From assembly GCF_021531695.1 (NCBI RefSeq), contig NZ_JADYUI010000019.1, positions 1 through 52,872 of the forward strand: a stretch of DNA of 52,872 bases, read 5' to 3'. The notes beneath the pieces are model-generated. The model did not search any database. It worked only from the letters and a program-made list of their open reading frames with translations, and was not told the DNA's origin. This DNA comes from Roseburia hominis. GTDB taxonomy: Bacteria; Bacillota; Clostridia; Lachnospirales; Lachnospiraceae. Shown piece after piece: positions 8,418-16,697 of the stretch; within the stretch, counting starts at the first letter, position 1, and the number at the start of each line of letters is the position of its first letter. A program made the translations under genes and the position numbers.

Positions 8418-9380
8418 ATGGGCTTTTTTAAGAAAAAGAAAACACAGGCAGAGGCTGTGCAGGAACAGGTGAATCTGGAAAACATAAAGCGTGAACAGGA
8501 GGAGAGTAAGGAAAGCCTGAAGGAAGGGGTACAGTTTCTTGTGAAGCGCGTCAACCAGTATATGAGCCAGGAGGTGGATTTGTCTTCCAGTATGGATGCA
8601 ATCGAAAACTGTACGGAGACCACCAGAGAGTATCTGGACCGGAACAATAAGCTTCTTGAAGTAATCAGCCAAAATTATCAGGAATTCAACGGATTTGCAA
8701 CACAGATTGATGATGTGATGGACGAATCGGATCAAAAGATTGAAGAGTCGGATAAAAGTATGGAGCTTTTAACAACGCAGATTGAGAAATCGAAAGAACA
8801 GCTCTTAAATATGATAACGACTTTTGGACAGTTCGAAAATGACTTTACCAATATTACGAATCTGACAGCGGATATTACGGGGATTTCTTCGCGGACGAAT
8901 CTTTTGGCACTGAATGCTTCCATTGAGGCCGCCCGTGCGGGGGAAGCAGGACGAGGGTTTGCAGTGGTGGCAGATCAGATTCGGGAACTGTCCGCATCCA
9001 CAGCATCTTTGGTCAGCGGAATTGAAGAGTCCATTATGCAGCTCAAAGAATCGCTTCAGAGTCTTCAGGGAGAGATTGGAAGAACTTCAGATATGATGAA
9101 TTCCAATATCGCTTATGCAGGAGAATTAAAGGAATCTATGGGAGAAGTAAGAGATTGCTCCGGACAGGTCAGAACAGTCGGAACAAATATTGTGGGTGCC
9201 ATTCAGAAGACAAGTGCGCAGATTGATGATGCGGTAAATGGGATGAATTCCATAGAGGATGCCGTCAATGGAATTGACGCGCAGGTGAATGGCTTAAACC
9301 GCAAGAGCAGTGAGAAGAATACGGCACTCTGTGAGATAAGCGATGTTTTACGACAGATCAATACAATGCTTCAGGAATAG
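8418..9380 (+). CDS. Cytoplasmic methyl-accepting chemotaxis protein
   Basis: The 320-residue protein has no membrane segment. It is mostly coiled coil, with the highly conserved MCP hairpin tip [20 protein letters not shown] at about residues 165-184, which contacts CheA and CheW. The N-terminus is charged ([14 protein letters not shown]). Soluble receptors of this kind often receive their signal from a partner protein, and the upstream FIST gene in the same operon is the natural candidate. GAGGAG precedes the start. A terminator follows. Confidence 0.9.
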   Translation: MGFFKKKKTQAEAVQEQVNLENIKREQEESKESLKEGVQFLVKRVNQYMSQEVDLSSSMDAIENCTETTREYLDRNNKLLEVISQNYQEFNGFATQIDDVMDESDQKIEESDKSMELLTTQIEKSKEQLLNMITTFGQFENDFTNITNLTADITGISSRTNLLALNASIEAARAGEAGRGFAVVADQIRELSASTASLVSGIEESIMQLKESLQSLQGEIGRTSDMMNSNIAYAGELKESMGEVRDCSGQVRTVGTNIVGAIQKTSAQIDDAVNGMNSIEDAVNGIDAQVNGLNRKSSEKNTALCEISDVLRQINTMLQE

Positions 9381-9465
9381 AGCATGCGATCAAGAGGGGA
9401 AACAAAGGAACAGTTAAAGTGGTCATATGTGGACACATTGTGATGAAATGAGATAAAGTTATTAG

Positions 9466-9504
9466 AGCCTCATTGGACGGAGAGATTCGTCTGATGGGGC
9501 TTTT
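9466..9504 (+). terminator. Rho-independent terminator
   Basis: AGCCTCAT pairs with ATGGGGCT (two G-T pairs), followed by TTTT at 9501-9504. It ends the FIST/receptor operon. The rest of 9381-9651 shows no gene. Confidence 0.65.
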
Positions 9505-9651
9505 GTGGTTAGTATTATTATGCTAATATATAAAGTAGTAGAGAGTTAAAGTAGATAATTTAGCAAATGAACTAAAAATAATCCGTTCCAATCGAAAATT
9601 TGTGGGAATCGGTAAAGTGGTTGAAGGAAAATGAGTGGAGGGTAATAAAAA

Positions 9652-11952
9652 ATGAATCAATCGGAGGTAGAAAAAATAAACTATCATACACCGGAAGAAG
9701 CACTGAAAGTACTCTTTGGTTATGATGCATTCCGCCCCGGGCAGAAAAATGTTATCGACAGTATCTTAGCCGGGAGAGATGTATTGGCAGTTATGCCAAC
9801 CGGAGCCGGGAAGTCGGTGTGTTATCAAATCCCTGCGATGTTTTTGCCTGGAATTACTCTGGTAATTTCTCCTTTGATTTCACTCATGCAAGATCAGGTC
9901 AAAACCTTGAACGAAGTTGGGATTCCTGCTGCTTTTATCAATAGTTCCCTGTCTGAATCTGCATTTATGGAAACATTAAAAAGAGCAAGACAAGGTTTCT
10001 ATAAGATGATTTATGTGGCACCGGAACGTCTGGTTACGGAAGGCTTTTTGCATTTTGCAAAGGATGTTTCGATTTCTATGATTACCGTGGATGAGGCACA
10101 TTGTATCTCACAGTGGGGACAGGATTTCCGCCCGAGTTACATGAAAATTGTCGAGTTTGTCCGACAGCTTCCGCAACGTCCGATTATTAGTGCATTCACG
10201 GCAACTGCAACAGAGCATGTAAGAGAAGATATTGTATGTACTTTAGGATTAAACAATCCATTTTGCCTGGTTACCGGGTTTGATCGTGAAAATTTATTTT
10301 TTCAGGTAGAAAAACCAAAAAATAAGGATCAGTATATTCTGGATTATCTTTCAGAACATGCAAAGGAAAGTGGAATCATATACTGTGCCACCAGAAAGAA
10401 CGTGGATAACTTGTATGAATTGCTGAAAAGTAAAGGAATTTTAGTTGCAAAGTACCACGCGGGCTTAAGTGCGTCAGAACGGAAAAAGATGCAGGATGAT
10501 TTTGTCTTTGATTATATCAATGTTATAGTCGCAACCAATGCGTTTGGCATGGGAATTGATAAATCCAATGTCCGTTTTGTGATTCATTACAATATGCCAC
10601 AAAGTATGGAGAATTATTATCAGGAAGCGGGAAGAGCAGGACGGGACGGCGCGGATGCTAAATGTATATTACTGTTTTCTCCGCAAGACATTGCAATCAA
10701 TCGTTTTCTCTTAGAGCATAAAGAGACATCGGAACTGGACATGGAAGATTTGGAAACAATAAAAGAGCGTGATTTGAAACGTCTGCAGGCTATGGAGCGA
10801 TACTGCTATACCACGGAATGCCTTCGCAATTATATTCTCAGATATTTTGGAGAAAATCCGCAAAAGCCATGTGAAGATTGTGGAAACTGTTTGCGTGAAT
10901 TTGAAACCAGAGATATGACAAATGAGGCAAAACAAATTATTAACTGTGTTTTTGAGGCAAAAGGAAGGTATGGGAGAACCATTATCATTGATACGGTGCT
11001 TGGAGCAAAGACAGCAAGACTGGAAGAAATCGGTGCCATGCATTTTAGAACCTATGGTGTATTAGCAAAAACGAATAAAAATTTAGTAAAAAGACTTCTT
11101 GATCAGCTGATTGCTGAAAAATACCTTGTAGTTGGAGCATATCAGGTTATAAGTCTTGGCGAGATTCAAAGGCTAAAGAATGACGATGCACATGTATTGG
11201 TTAAAATCACGGATGAGGACAAAATGCCGGAGAAAACTCCTAAGAAAAAAGCAAATAAAACCGTGACACTTACGTCTTCAGGATATAAGCTTTTTGAGAA
11301 GCTTCGAGCACTTCGTTTAGAGCTTGCCAGAGAAGAGAACATGCCGCCGTATATTATTTTTAATGATAAAACGTTGATGGAGATGGCGGCAAAAATGCCG
11401 ACTTCTCATACGGAGCTGTTGAATATCTCCGGTGTCGGTGAACGCAAATATGAAAAGTATGGCGAAAAATTTTTGGGACTTATAAAAGAGTGGATGAAAG
11501 AAAATCCGGATTTGGCGGAACATAAGGTTGCGGTCAGTGAATCGGATGTCGTGTTGTCGGAAAAATTGCCGGAAAAGCCAAGAAAGAGAAAATCAAGGAA
11601 AATGGACTTTGTCCTGACCGAAGCGGAAGCTTTAGAATTTCAGTATGCTGATTTTTATAACATTTCTTCGATTCGTGATGAATTAAATAGAATATGTAAA
11701 AATGATGATAGAAAGAAGGCTACGTTTCGAATCATTACTACATTTTTGATTTCTGAGGATTTGATTTTTGAGCAGGAGAATGAGGGACGCCTGTTTAAGG
11801 TGCAGACCGAAAAAGGATTGGCGCTTGGAATAAAAACCATAGAGAAAGTCAGTGAAAGAGGAAATGCATATACACAGTTGCTGTATCCAGAAAACGTGCA
11901 GAAAATGATTGTGAATCATTTGGTGGAGCTGGGAAAAACAATGGAGATATGA
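9652..11952 (+). CDS. recQ: RecQ family ATP-dependent DNA helicase
   Basis: The 766-residue protein has the full RecQ plan. The SF2 helicase core has Walker A MPTGAGKS (48-55), DEAH (147-150), AFTATAT (181-187) and motif VI QEAGRAGRDG (324-333). The RecQ-Ct zinc site has cysteines near 385, 390, 407 and 410. The HRDC domain lies around 535-605 (LSGVGERK-like ISGVGERKYEKYG). An extra C-terminal winged-helix-like region of about 120 residues follows, as in several clostridial RecQ proteins. It unwinds duplex and branched DNA in recombinational repair, 3' to 5'. GGAGGG precedes the start. It is the last intact chromosomal gene before the accreted elements. Confidence 0.95.
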   Translation: MNQSEVEKINYHTPEEALKVLFGYDAFRPGQKNVIDSILAGRDVLAVMPTGAGKSVCYQIPAMFLPGITLVISPLISLMQDQVKTLNEVGIPAAFINSSLSESAFMETLKRARQGFYKMIYVAPERLVTEGFLHFAKDVSISMITVDEAHCISQWGQDFRPSYMKIVEFVRQLPQRPIISAFTATATEHVREDIVCTLGLNNPFCLVTGFDRENLFFQVEKPKNKDQYILDYLSEHAKESGIIYCATRKNVDNLYELLKSKGILVAKYHAGLSASERKKMQDDFVFDYINVIVATNAFGMGIDKSNVRFVIHYNMPQSMENYYQEAGRAGRDGADAKCILLFSPQDIAINRFLLEHKETSELDMEDLETIKERDLKRLQAMERYCYTTECLRNYILRYFGENPQKPCEDCGNCLREFETRDMTNEAKQIINCVFEAKGRYGRTIIIDTVLGAKTARLEEIGAMHFRTYGVLAKTNKNLVKRLLDQLIAEKYLVVGAYQVISLGEIQRLKNDDAHVLVKITDEDKMPEKTPKKKANKTVTLTSSGYKLFEKLRALRLELAREENMPPYIIFNDKTLMEMAAKMPTSHTELLNISGVGERKYEKYGEKFLGLIKEWMKENPDLAEHKVAVSESDVVLSEKLPEKPRKRKSRKMDFVLTEAEALEFQYADFYNISSIRDELNRICKNDDRKKATFRIITTFLISEDLIFEQENEGRLFKVQTEKGLALGIKTIEKVSERGNAYTQLLYPENVQKMIVNHLVELGKTMEI

Positions 11953-12048
11953 AAAAGTTATGCAAATTATACCAAGTTATGCAATAGCAAAACTGTTAGA
12001 AATGCCGAAAACACAGTAAAGTTAAGCGTTTGAGGAGATTTAATATAG

Positions 12049-12080
12049 ATGATAAAAGTACTTTTTGTTTGCCATGGCAG
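12049..12080 (+). pseudogene. 5' end of low-molecular-weight protein tyrosine phosphatase gene = left attachment site
   Basis: The ATG at 12049 is preceded by GAGGAG near 12031 and reads MIKVLFVCHG, the start of an LMW-PTP whose active-site loop is CHGNICRSP. Homology stops right after the G, and the frame continues as unrelated residues to a stop. This is the resident gene cut by integration. The same 5' end recurs at 16269 and 30927. The rest of 11953-12277 holds short element-end sequence, including AAGCCAGTAAAATCAAGG near 12099, which also occurs beside the 30.9-kb copy. Confidence 0.75.
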
Positions 12081-12229
12081 GATATTGCCAAAACCTCAAA
12101 AAGCCAGTAAAATCAAGGGAAAAGTATGCCTAGTGGGTGAACTATGGTATAGGTCACTGTGGACCCTGCAGTTAAGTATATAATTTATGTAATAAAGACA
12201 GAGAAAGTAAGTAGAATAAGAAGTATTTG

Positions 12230-12280
12230 CATTGACTTTTACGCCATGAATAAATATAATTATAAGCATGAAAGTCAATG
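12230..12280 (+). promoter_or_regulatory. AbiE promoter with flanking 10-bp inverted repeat
   Basis: TTGACT (12232-12237), 17 bases, TATAAT (12255-12260). CATTGACTTT (12230-12239) is the exact reverse complement of AAAGTCAATG (12271-12280), so one arm covers the -35 box and the other covers the transcript start. AbiEi antitoxins are known to repress their operon by binding inverted repeats at the promoter. Confidence 0.75.
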
Positions 12281-12298
12281 AAAAGAAAGGAAACTATT

Positions 12299-12892
12299 GT
12301 GGGAGCAACTGAAAAAATTATCAAGATGGCAAAAGAGAATAATGGCACAGTTACTACTGCAATGGTGGTTGCAGCAGGTATCTCTCGCGGAAATATCAAA
12401 TACCTTGTTGACAAGGGCATGATTGAAAAGTCAACAAGAGGTGTTTATATTTTGCCGGATGTCTGGGAAGATGAGATTTTTAATTTGCAGAGTCGATTCA
12501 AAAGAGGAATCTATTCTCATGAAACAGCATTGTTTCTTTGGGATTTAACGGACAGGACACCGAACAGATATTATATGACGTTCCCTGCAAATTATAATTT
12601 GACAAAGCCCAAAGAAGAAAACATCCGATGTGTGCAATGCAAAGAGAGCTTGTATGATTTGGGAGTGGCAGAAGTGGTTACGCCGGGAGGAAATACAGTA
12701 AGGGCTTATAGTGTGGAACGTACTCTCTGTGATATTTTACGTTCTCATAGTCATGTGGATATTCAGGTAGTGACAGAGGCGTTTAAACGGTATACAACAA
12801 GACCGGATAAAAATATTCCTGTTTTGTCAGAATATGCAAAAACCTTGAAGGTGGAGAAAAAACTCAGAGCCTATCTGGAGGTGCTGTTATGA
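12299..12892 (+). CDS. abiEi: AbiEi-family type IV antitoxin
   Basis: The protein of about 198 residues has an N-terminal winged helix (TTAMVVAAGISRGNIKYLVDKGMIEKSTRGVYI) and the AbiEi C-terminal region (RGIYSHETALFLWDLTDR; RAYSVERTLCDILRS). It should bind its own operator and counteract the AbiEii nucleotidyltransferase. I choose GTG 12299, preceded by AAAGGA (12285-12290), over ATG 12278. The ATG lies only about 11 bases from the likely transcript start and overlaps the operator. The end overlaps the toxin start by ATGA. Because the toxin is truncated, this is now an orphan antitoxin. Confidence 0.85.
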   Translation: MGATEKIIKMAKENNGTVTTAMVVAAGISRGNIKYLVDKGMIEKSTRGVYILPDVWEDEIFNLQSRFKRGIYSHETALFLWDLTDRTPNRYYMTFPANYNLTKPKEENIRCVQCKESLYDLGVAEVVTPGGNTVRAYSVERTLCDILRSHSHVDIQVVTEAFKRYTTRPDKNIPVLSEYAKTLKVEKKLRAYLEVLL

Positions 12893-13173
12893 AAAATGCG
12901 ATGCAGCTAAAAGCGATTATTAAAAATCTTGCAAAAGAAAAACATATATCTGCACAGCTTGTCATGCAGAATTTTATGTTGGAGAGATTACTGGAACGAA
13001 TATCAATTTCAAAATACCAACAAAATTTTATTTTGAAAGGTGGATTCCTGATTGCAGCGATGATGGGACTTGATACCAGAGCAACCATGGATATGGATGC
13101 AACCATAAAAGGCTTGAAGAACTTGAGGCGGCCAAGAAGGAAATCGAGAAAGTTAGTGGAGAAAAGCCTATAA
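12889..13173 (+). pseudogene. abiEii: Truncated AbiEii nucleotidyltransferase toxin
   Basis: Only about 74 residues of toxin homology remain, up to the nucleotidyltransferase motif I (KGGFLIAAMMGLDTRATMDMD). The catalytic C-terminal three quarters of a normal AbiEii (about 280-300 residues) is gone. After ATIKG the frame runs into a positively charged out-of-frame tail and stops at 13173. The break coincides with the start of the foreign gene tail at 13113. No toxin activity is expected. Confidence 0.85.
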
Positions 13174-13199
13174 GCCAGAAGATGTTCAAAGCAATATAA
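13113..13199 (+). pseudogene. Tail of an unidentified gene fused by deletion
   Basis: In the +1 frame relative to the AbiE toxin the sequence reads LEELEAAKKEIEKVSGEKPI and then SQKMFKAI and a stop. The composition is that of a real helical C-terminus, and a strong terminator follows. I do not recognise the family. It marks the right edge of a deletion that removed the toxin body and the front of this gene. Confidence 0.45.
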
Positions 13200-13219
13200 C
13201 AACAGAAAGTTTTAGAACG

Positions 13220-13259
13220 ATGACCCTTGTGGCAATATGCTGCTGGGGTCATTTTTTTT
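13220..13259 (+). terminator. Rho-independent terminator
   Basis: ATGACCC (13220-13226) pairs with GGGTCAT (13246-13252), followed directly by eight T residues. It terminates the truncated AbiE/tail transcript before the DUF262 gene. Confidence 0.85.
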
Positions 13260-13338
13260 GAGAGAAAAAATGCAGGTGTTATGATATGATAAAATTTAAG
13301 GATTTTATAATCGGCAATAAGTTCACGGGGGTGACACT

Positions 13339-15096
13339 ATGGCATATCAGACAGCCTTAACAATTGAAAGTGTAATAAAGGACATTGATTCCAAAAAATA
13401 TTTACTTCCATCAATTCAGAGAGAATTTGTATGGAGTACAAAACAGATTGAGAAACTCTTCGATAGTCTTATGATGGACTATCCTATTAATGCGTTCCTT
13501 TTTTGGAAAGTGCCAAAGGAGAAGGCAAAGGAATTTAGTTTCTATGAATTTTTAAGAGATTACCATCAGAGAACTGGAAGACATAATCCAAAGGCAAACA
13601 TTAGTGGCTCTGATGATATAATTGCTATTCTTGACGGACAGCAGAGAATGACTTCTTTATATATTGGATTGAAGGGTTCTTACGCATATAAGATTTCACA
13701 CAAGAGATGGGATAACCCACAGGCATATCCTGCAAGAAAATTGTATCTTAATGTGTTGGGAGAGTCGGAAGATTCAGATTTGACTTATGACTTCAGATTT
13801 TTAACAGATTCAGAAGTAAAGAGTATGAATGCCCAAAAGGACCCAAACGGCAACTCGGCATATTTTTGGTATAAGGTCGGGGATATTCTTGATGTAAAAG
13901 AAGAGTATGAAGTTAATGATATTCTTATCGACAACAACTTAAATGCTCATCCTAATTTTAAATTTGCTAACAAAGCCTTATTCAAGTTGTTTACTGTAAT
14001 CAGAAAGAATCAGACTATCAGCTATTATCTGGAAGAAAGCACAGAACTGGATAAGGTATTAAATATTTTCATTCGAGTAAATAGTGGCGGTACAACATTA
14101 AGTTATTCAGACTTGTTGCTTTCATTTGCAACGGCCCAATGGCAGCAGAGGGATGCAAGAGAAGAACTTAACAAGTTTATGGATGAAGTTAATATGATAG
14201 GCAGAGGCTTTAATGTCGGTAAAGATATCATACTTAAGGCTTGCCTGGTATTAAGTGGTTTCACGGATATTTCATTCAAGGTTGATAACTTTAATCGTTC
14301 TAATATGCTTGTTATCGAGCAAAATTGGGATGAACTCACAACTGCTTTCAGAATGGCGGTAGAGTTGATTTCATCATTCGGATTTAGCAGAGAGAATATT
14401 ACATCAAACAACTTGATTATTCCTATTGCTTATTACATTAAGTCAATTGGCAATCCATCAAATTTTATTGCATCAAGTAATTATGCAGAAGATAGAAGAC
14501 TTCTTAAGAAATGGTTCATTGCATCATTGCTTAACAGAGTATTTAGTTTCATGCCGGACGGCTTGTTGAAACCTGTAAGAACAATTATTGATGAGAACCC
14601 AGGTTCATTTCCGTTTGATAAAATTGCTAATTACTTCCGTGGAACAAATCGAGACATCATATTTACGGATGATATTATTGATAACTTGTTACAGACAAAA
14701 TATGGAACAGGAGATATCCTTGTAGTGCTTTCTGTTCTTTATCCTTGGGCAGACCTTAAGAACAACTTCCATATCGACCATATATATCCAAAGAGCAAGT
14801 TTACACCAAAGAAACTTGAGAAGAATGGTATACCAGCAGATAAGATAGATTTCTATATTGAAAATGTAAATTTCTTGGGTAACCTGCAGTTATTGGAGGC
14901 AACACCAAATGAAGAGAAGAATAACAAGGACTTTGATGAATGGCTTAAAGAAACATTCACTTCTCCAGATCAGTTGAAGGCATATAAAGAAAAACATTAC
15001 ATTCCAGATGTTGATTTGTCATTTGGTAACTTCGAAGAGTTCTTAATGGAACGAGAGAAACTGATTGTTGCAGCATTGAAGAAGGAACTCATGTAG
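13339..15096 (+). CDS. DUF262/DUF1524-HNH protein (GmrSD-like)
   Basis: The 585-residue protein has an N-terminal DUF262 domain (PSIQREFVW at 24-32 and DGQQRMTS at 99-106, the nucleotide-binding ParB-like signature). Its C-terminal HNH nuclease reads HIDHIYPKS near 477-485 and NLQLLEATPNEEKNN near 515-530. GmrS/GmrD and related proteins cut modified phage DNA, using nucleotide hydrolysis in the DUF262 part. By family, this is a probable anti-phage endonuclease. GGGGGTGA precedes the ATG. The nuclease gene at 15128 follows after 31 bases and may be a partner. Confidence 0.85.
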   Translation: MAYQTALTIESVIKDIDSKKYLLPSIQREFVWSTKQIEKLFDSLMMDYPINAFLFWKVPKEKAKEFSFYEFLRDYHQRTGRHNPKANISGSDDIIAILDGQQRMTSLYIGLKGSYAYKISHKRWDNPQAYPARKLYLNVLGESEDSDLTYDFRFLTDSEVKSMNAQKDPNGNSAYFWYKVGDILDVKEEYEVNDILIDNNLNAHPNFKFANKALFKLFTVIRKNQTISYYLEESTELDKVLNIFIRVNSGGTTLSYSDLLLSFATAQWQQRDAREELNKFMDEVNMIGRGFNVGKDIILKACLVLSGFTDISFKVDNFNRSNMLVIEQNWDELTTAFRMAVELISSFGFSRENITSNNLIIPIAYYIKSIGNPSNFIASSNYAEDRRLLKKWFIASLLNRVFSFMPDGLLKPVRTIIDENPGSFPFDKIANYFRGTNRDIIFTDDIIDNLLQTKYGTGDILVVLSVLYPWADLKNNFHIDHIYPKSKFTPKKLEKNGIPADKIDFYIENVNFLGNLQLLEATPNEEKNNKDFDEWLKETFTSPDQLKAYKEKHYIPDVDLSFGNFEEFLMEREKLIVAALKKELM

Positions 15097-15127
15097 AATT
15101 TAGAAATACTTAAGGAGAATTTGAAGC

Positions 15128-15898
15128 ATGGTTAGTTTAGGAACACTCGAAGAAATTACAGATTTAAGAAGTGTCTGGCCACATGAGGCTCATGACTTTA
15201 CTCCCTGGCTTGCAAAGAATATTGGCGTATTAAGTGATACGGTTGGCATTGATATTTCTATAGAAGAAACAGAAAGTTCAGTTGGAGATTTTAATGTTGA
15301 TATATTTGCTACTGATGCTGATACAGGAAAGCGTGTAATAATTGAAAATCAGTTGGAAGAAACAGACCATGACCATCTTGGTAAACTGATTACATATGCA
15401 TCCGGCAAGGCTGCTGACCTTGTGATTTGGGTAGTAAGAAAAGCGCGACCAGAACATAGAGCAGCTATTGAATGGCTTAATAATCACACAGATGAAGGCA
15501 TTGGTTTTATTTTGTGTGAGGTAAAACTATATCGCATTGGTAACTCTGAACTTGCACCAAAGTTCGATATTATTGATCAACCTAATAATTGGGTCAAGGA
15601 AATGAAGAAACCGTCAGGAACAATAGAGAGAGCAGTACTTCCAAAGATTAAGGATATGCTTTCTTGGGGAGTAGTATCTGCGGGAGATATTCTTATTGCA
15701 AAAGGCTATGAAGAAGAATCAGAACTACTTGCAAATGGTCATGTAACATTCAATGGCGAAGAGATGTCTATGCAGGACTGGCTTAAGAGAATTACGGGTT
15801 GGAAGTCAGTTGAAACATATAAGTTTGCTATTCATAAAAGTACGGGAAAAAGTCTGTCGCAAATTCGTAAAGAATATATGGATGAAAATACAGACTAA
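15128..15898 (+). CDS. PD-(D/E)XK nuclease, DUF4268-like
   Basis: The 256-residue protein carries a D-x14-E-x-Q catalytic core (NVDIFATD, D58; VIIENQLE, E73 and Q75), followed by HDHLGKLITYASG and the acid-and-aromatic PNNWVKEM. This N-terminal fold is found in DUF4268-type nucleases of restriction and defence loci. The C-terminal 90 residues are unassigned (SLSQIRKEYMDEN at the end). AAGGAG at 15112-15117 serves the ATG. It is co-oriented with the DUF262/HNH gene, which suggests a two-gene defence unit. The exact substrate is unknown. Confidence 0.7.
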   Translation: MVSLGTLEEITDLRSVWPHEAHDFTPWLAKNIGVLSDTVGIDISIEETESSVGDFNVDIFATDADTGKRVIIENQLEETDHDHLGKLITYASGKAADLVIWVVRKARPEHRAAIEWLNNHTDEGIGFILCEVKLYRIGNSELAPKFDIIDQPNNWVKEMKKPSGTIERAVLPKIKDMLSWGVVSAGDILIAKGYEEESELLANGHVTFNGEEMSMQDWLKRITGWKSVETYKFAIHKSTGKSLSQIRKEYMDENTD

Positions 15899-16268
15899 GT
15901 ATTAGTAAAGTGTAGCAGGTGGCGATGCTAAATGTCATCTGCCTTTTCTCGTTGATGAACTTATACACCCGATAAGTTATTTGGTAGTATAAGAGTAGTC
16001 CGTAGGGGTTCGAACCCCTATGGGTTCTATCGTTAAAAGGTTCGAACCCCCGAACCCCCATTCTATTAATGATAGGAATTATGGGGGATATTTTGGTAGT
16101 CTGCCCAGGTTGTGTTGACTACGATTTAACTACGATTGAATATTACATTTTGCCTTGATTTGCCCTATTTTGCGTAGTGTGTCACATATCGCAGAATTTA
16201 TGTGGATTTTGGAGAGTACGCAAAATGCCCCAAAACACGTCAATTCATGGCATTTTAGGAGGTAAATT
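15899..16268. other. Noncoding right end of element A
   Basis: No gene is seen. The stretch holds a perfect 18-bp palindrome (TAGGGGTTCGAACCCCTA, 16003-16020), a second GGTTCGAACCCCC word near 16040, and an 11-bp tandem repeat ACTACGATTTA/ACTACGATTGA (16118-16139). Such repeats near an att core are typical arm-type integrase sites. The TAGGAGG at 16256-16262 is the ribosome binding site for the phosphatase start at 16269. Confidence 0.55.
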
Positions 16269-16303
16269 ATGAGCATTCGTGTGCTTTTCATCTGCCACGG
16301 CAG
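16269..16303 (+). repeat. Second copy of the phosphatase 5' end (att junction A/B)
   Basis: TAGGAGG, six bases, then ATG reading MSIRVLFICHGR before an early stop. The 17-bp TTCATCTGCCACGGCAG at 16287-16303 is identical at 30942-30958. Each element end therefore supplies its own ribosome binding site and first codons for the phosphatase gene, which would restore that gene on integration. Confidence 0.8.
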
Positions 16304-16654
16304 AACCTGTACTTTTGTCTGAAGTGGCTTAAAATCAAGGCTTATGGGGAATAAGAATGGAATTTGTACCCCCATTGTACCCCTGTTTTATTAAAACAGT
16401 AGGATTATCAACCGGACTGCCCTCGATAAAAATGAATATGATTTGTGGTGAAAGGAGTTCCTGCGGGGACTTCTTTTCACTTGTATAAAAATGTCGGTTT
16501 GAATGTCGGTTAAGTGTCGGTTTGTTTATGATGTTTGACTGCAATACATACTATGTGGTTGTACTATTAATAATAATCGTATACCTTACCTAAACATGCA
16601 TAAAAACCAAGCTGATCACAATAAAATAACATAAATGAATGAAAAGTAACAAAG
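16304..16654. other. Noncoding left end of element B
   Basis: No gene is seen. It has the arm-like tandem repeat TTGTACCCCCA/TTGTACCCCTG (16364-16385) and a GTGAAAGG...TTTTCAC hairpin about 16448-16480. Three direct copies of TGTCGGTT lie at 16492-16499, 16504-16511 and 16515-16522, spaced 11-12 bp. These look like integrase or accessory-protein sites. Confidence 0.5.
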
Positions 16655-16684
16655 AATATGTTATTATATATAAAAATATGTTAT
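16655..16684 (+). promoter_or_regulatory. Operator-like direct repeat before the AbiE-like pair
   Basis: AATATGTTAT occurs at 16655-16664 and again at 16675-16684, two helical turns apart. It lies immediately upstream of AAGGAG and the start at 16698. A MarR-like antitoxin could bind both on one DNA face. Confidence 0.45.
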
Positions 16685-16697
16685 AAGGAGACGTCAT

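Larger units (their letters stand above)
12079..16287. mobile_element. Element A: integrase-less element flanked by attachment sites (CIME-like)
   Basis: This stretch lies between the first and second copies of the phosphatase 5' end. It contains AbiE, DUF262/HNH and PD-(D/E)XK genes. Its right end carries an 11-bp tandem repeat of the sort bound by tyrosine integrases. No integrase or mobilization gene remains. A deletion inside it has fused the AbiE toxin to an unrelated gene tail. I infer a decayed element that another integrase might still move in trans. Confidence 0.6.

Noticed and set aside
16000-16045. tRNA-like GGTTCGAACCC words
   Set aside because: The first is a perfect palindrome with a six-base loop rather than a T-arm, and no cloverleaf can be formed upstream.
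16269-16319. Short phosphatase-like gene
   Set aside because: Only the first 10-11 codons match; it is an attachment-site copy, not a working gene.
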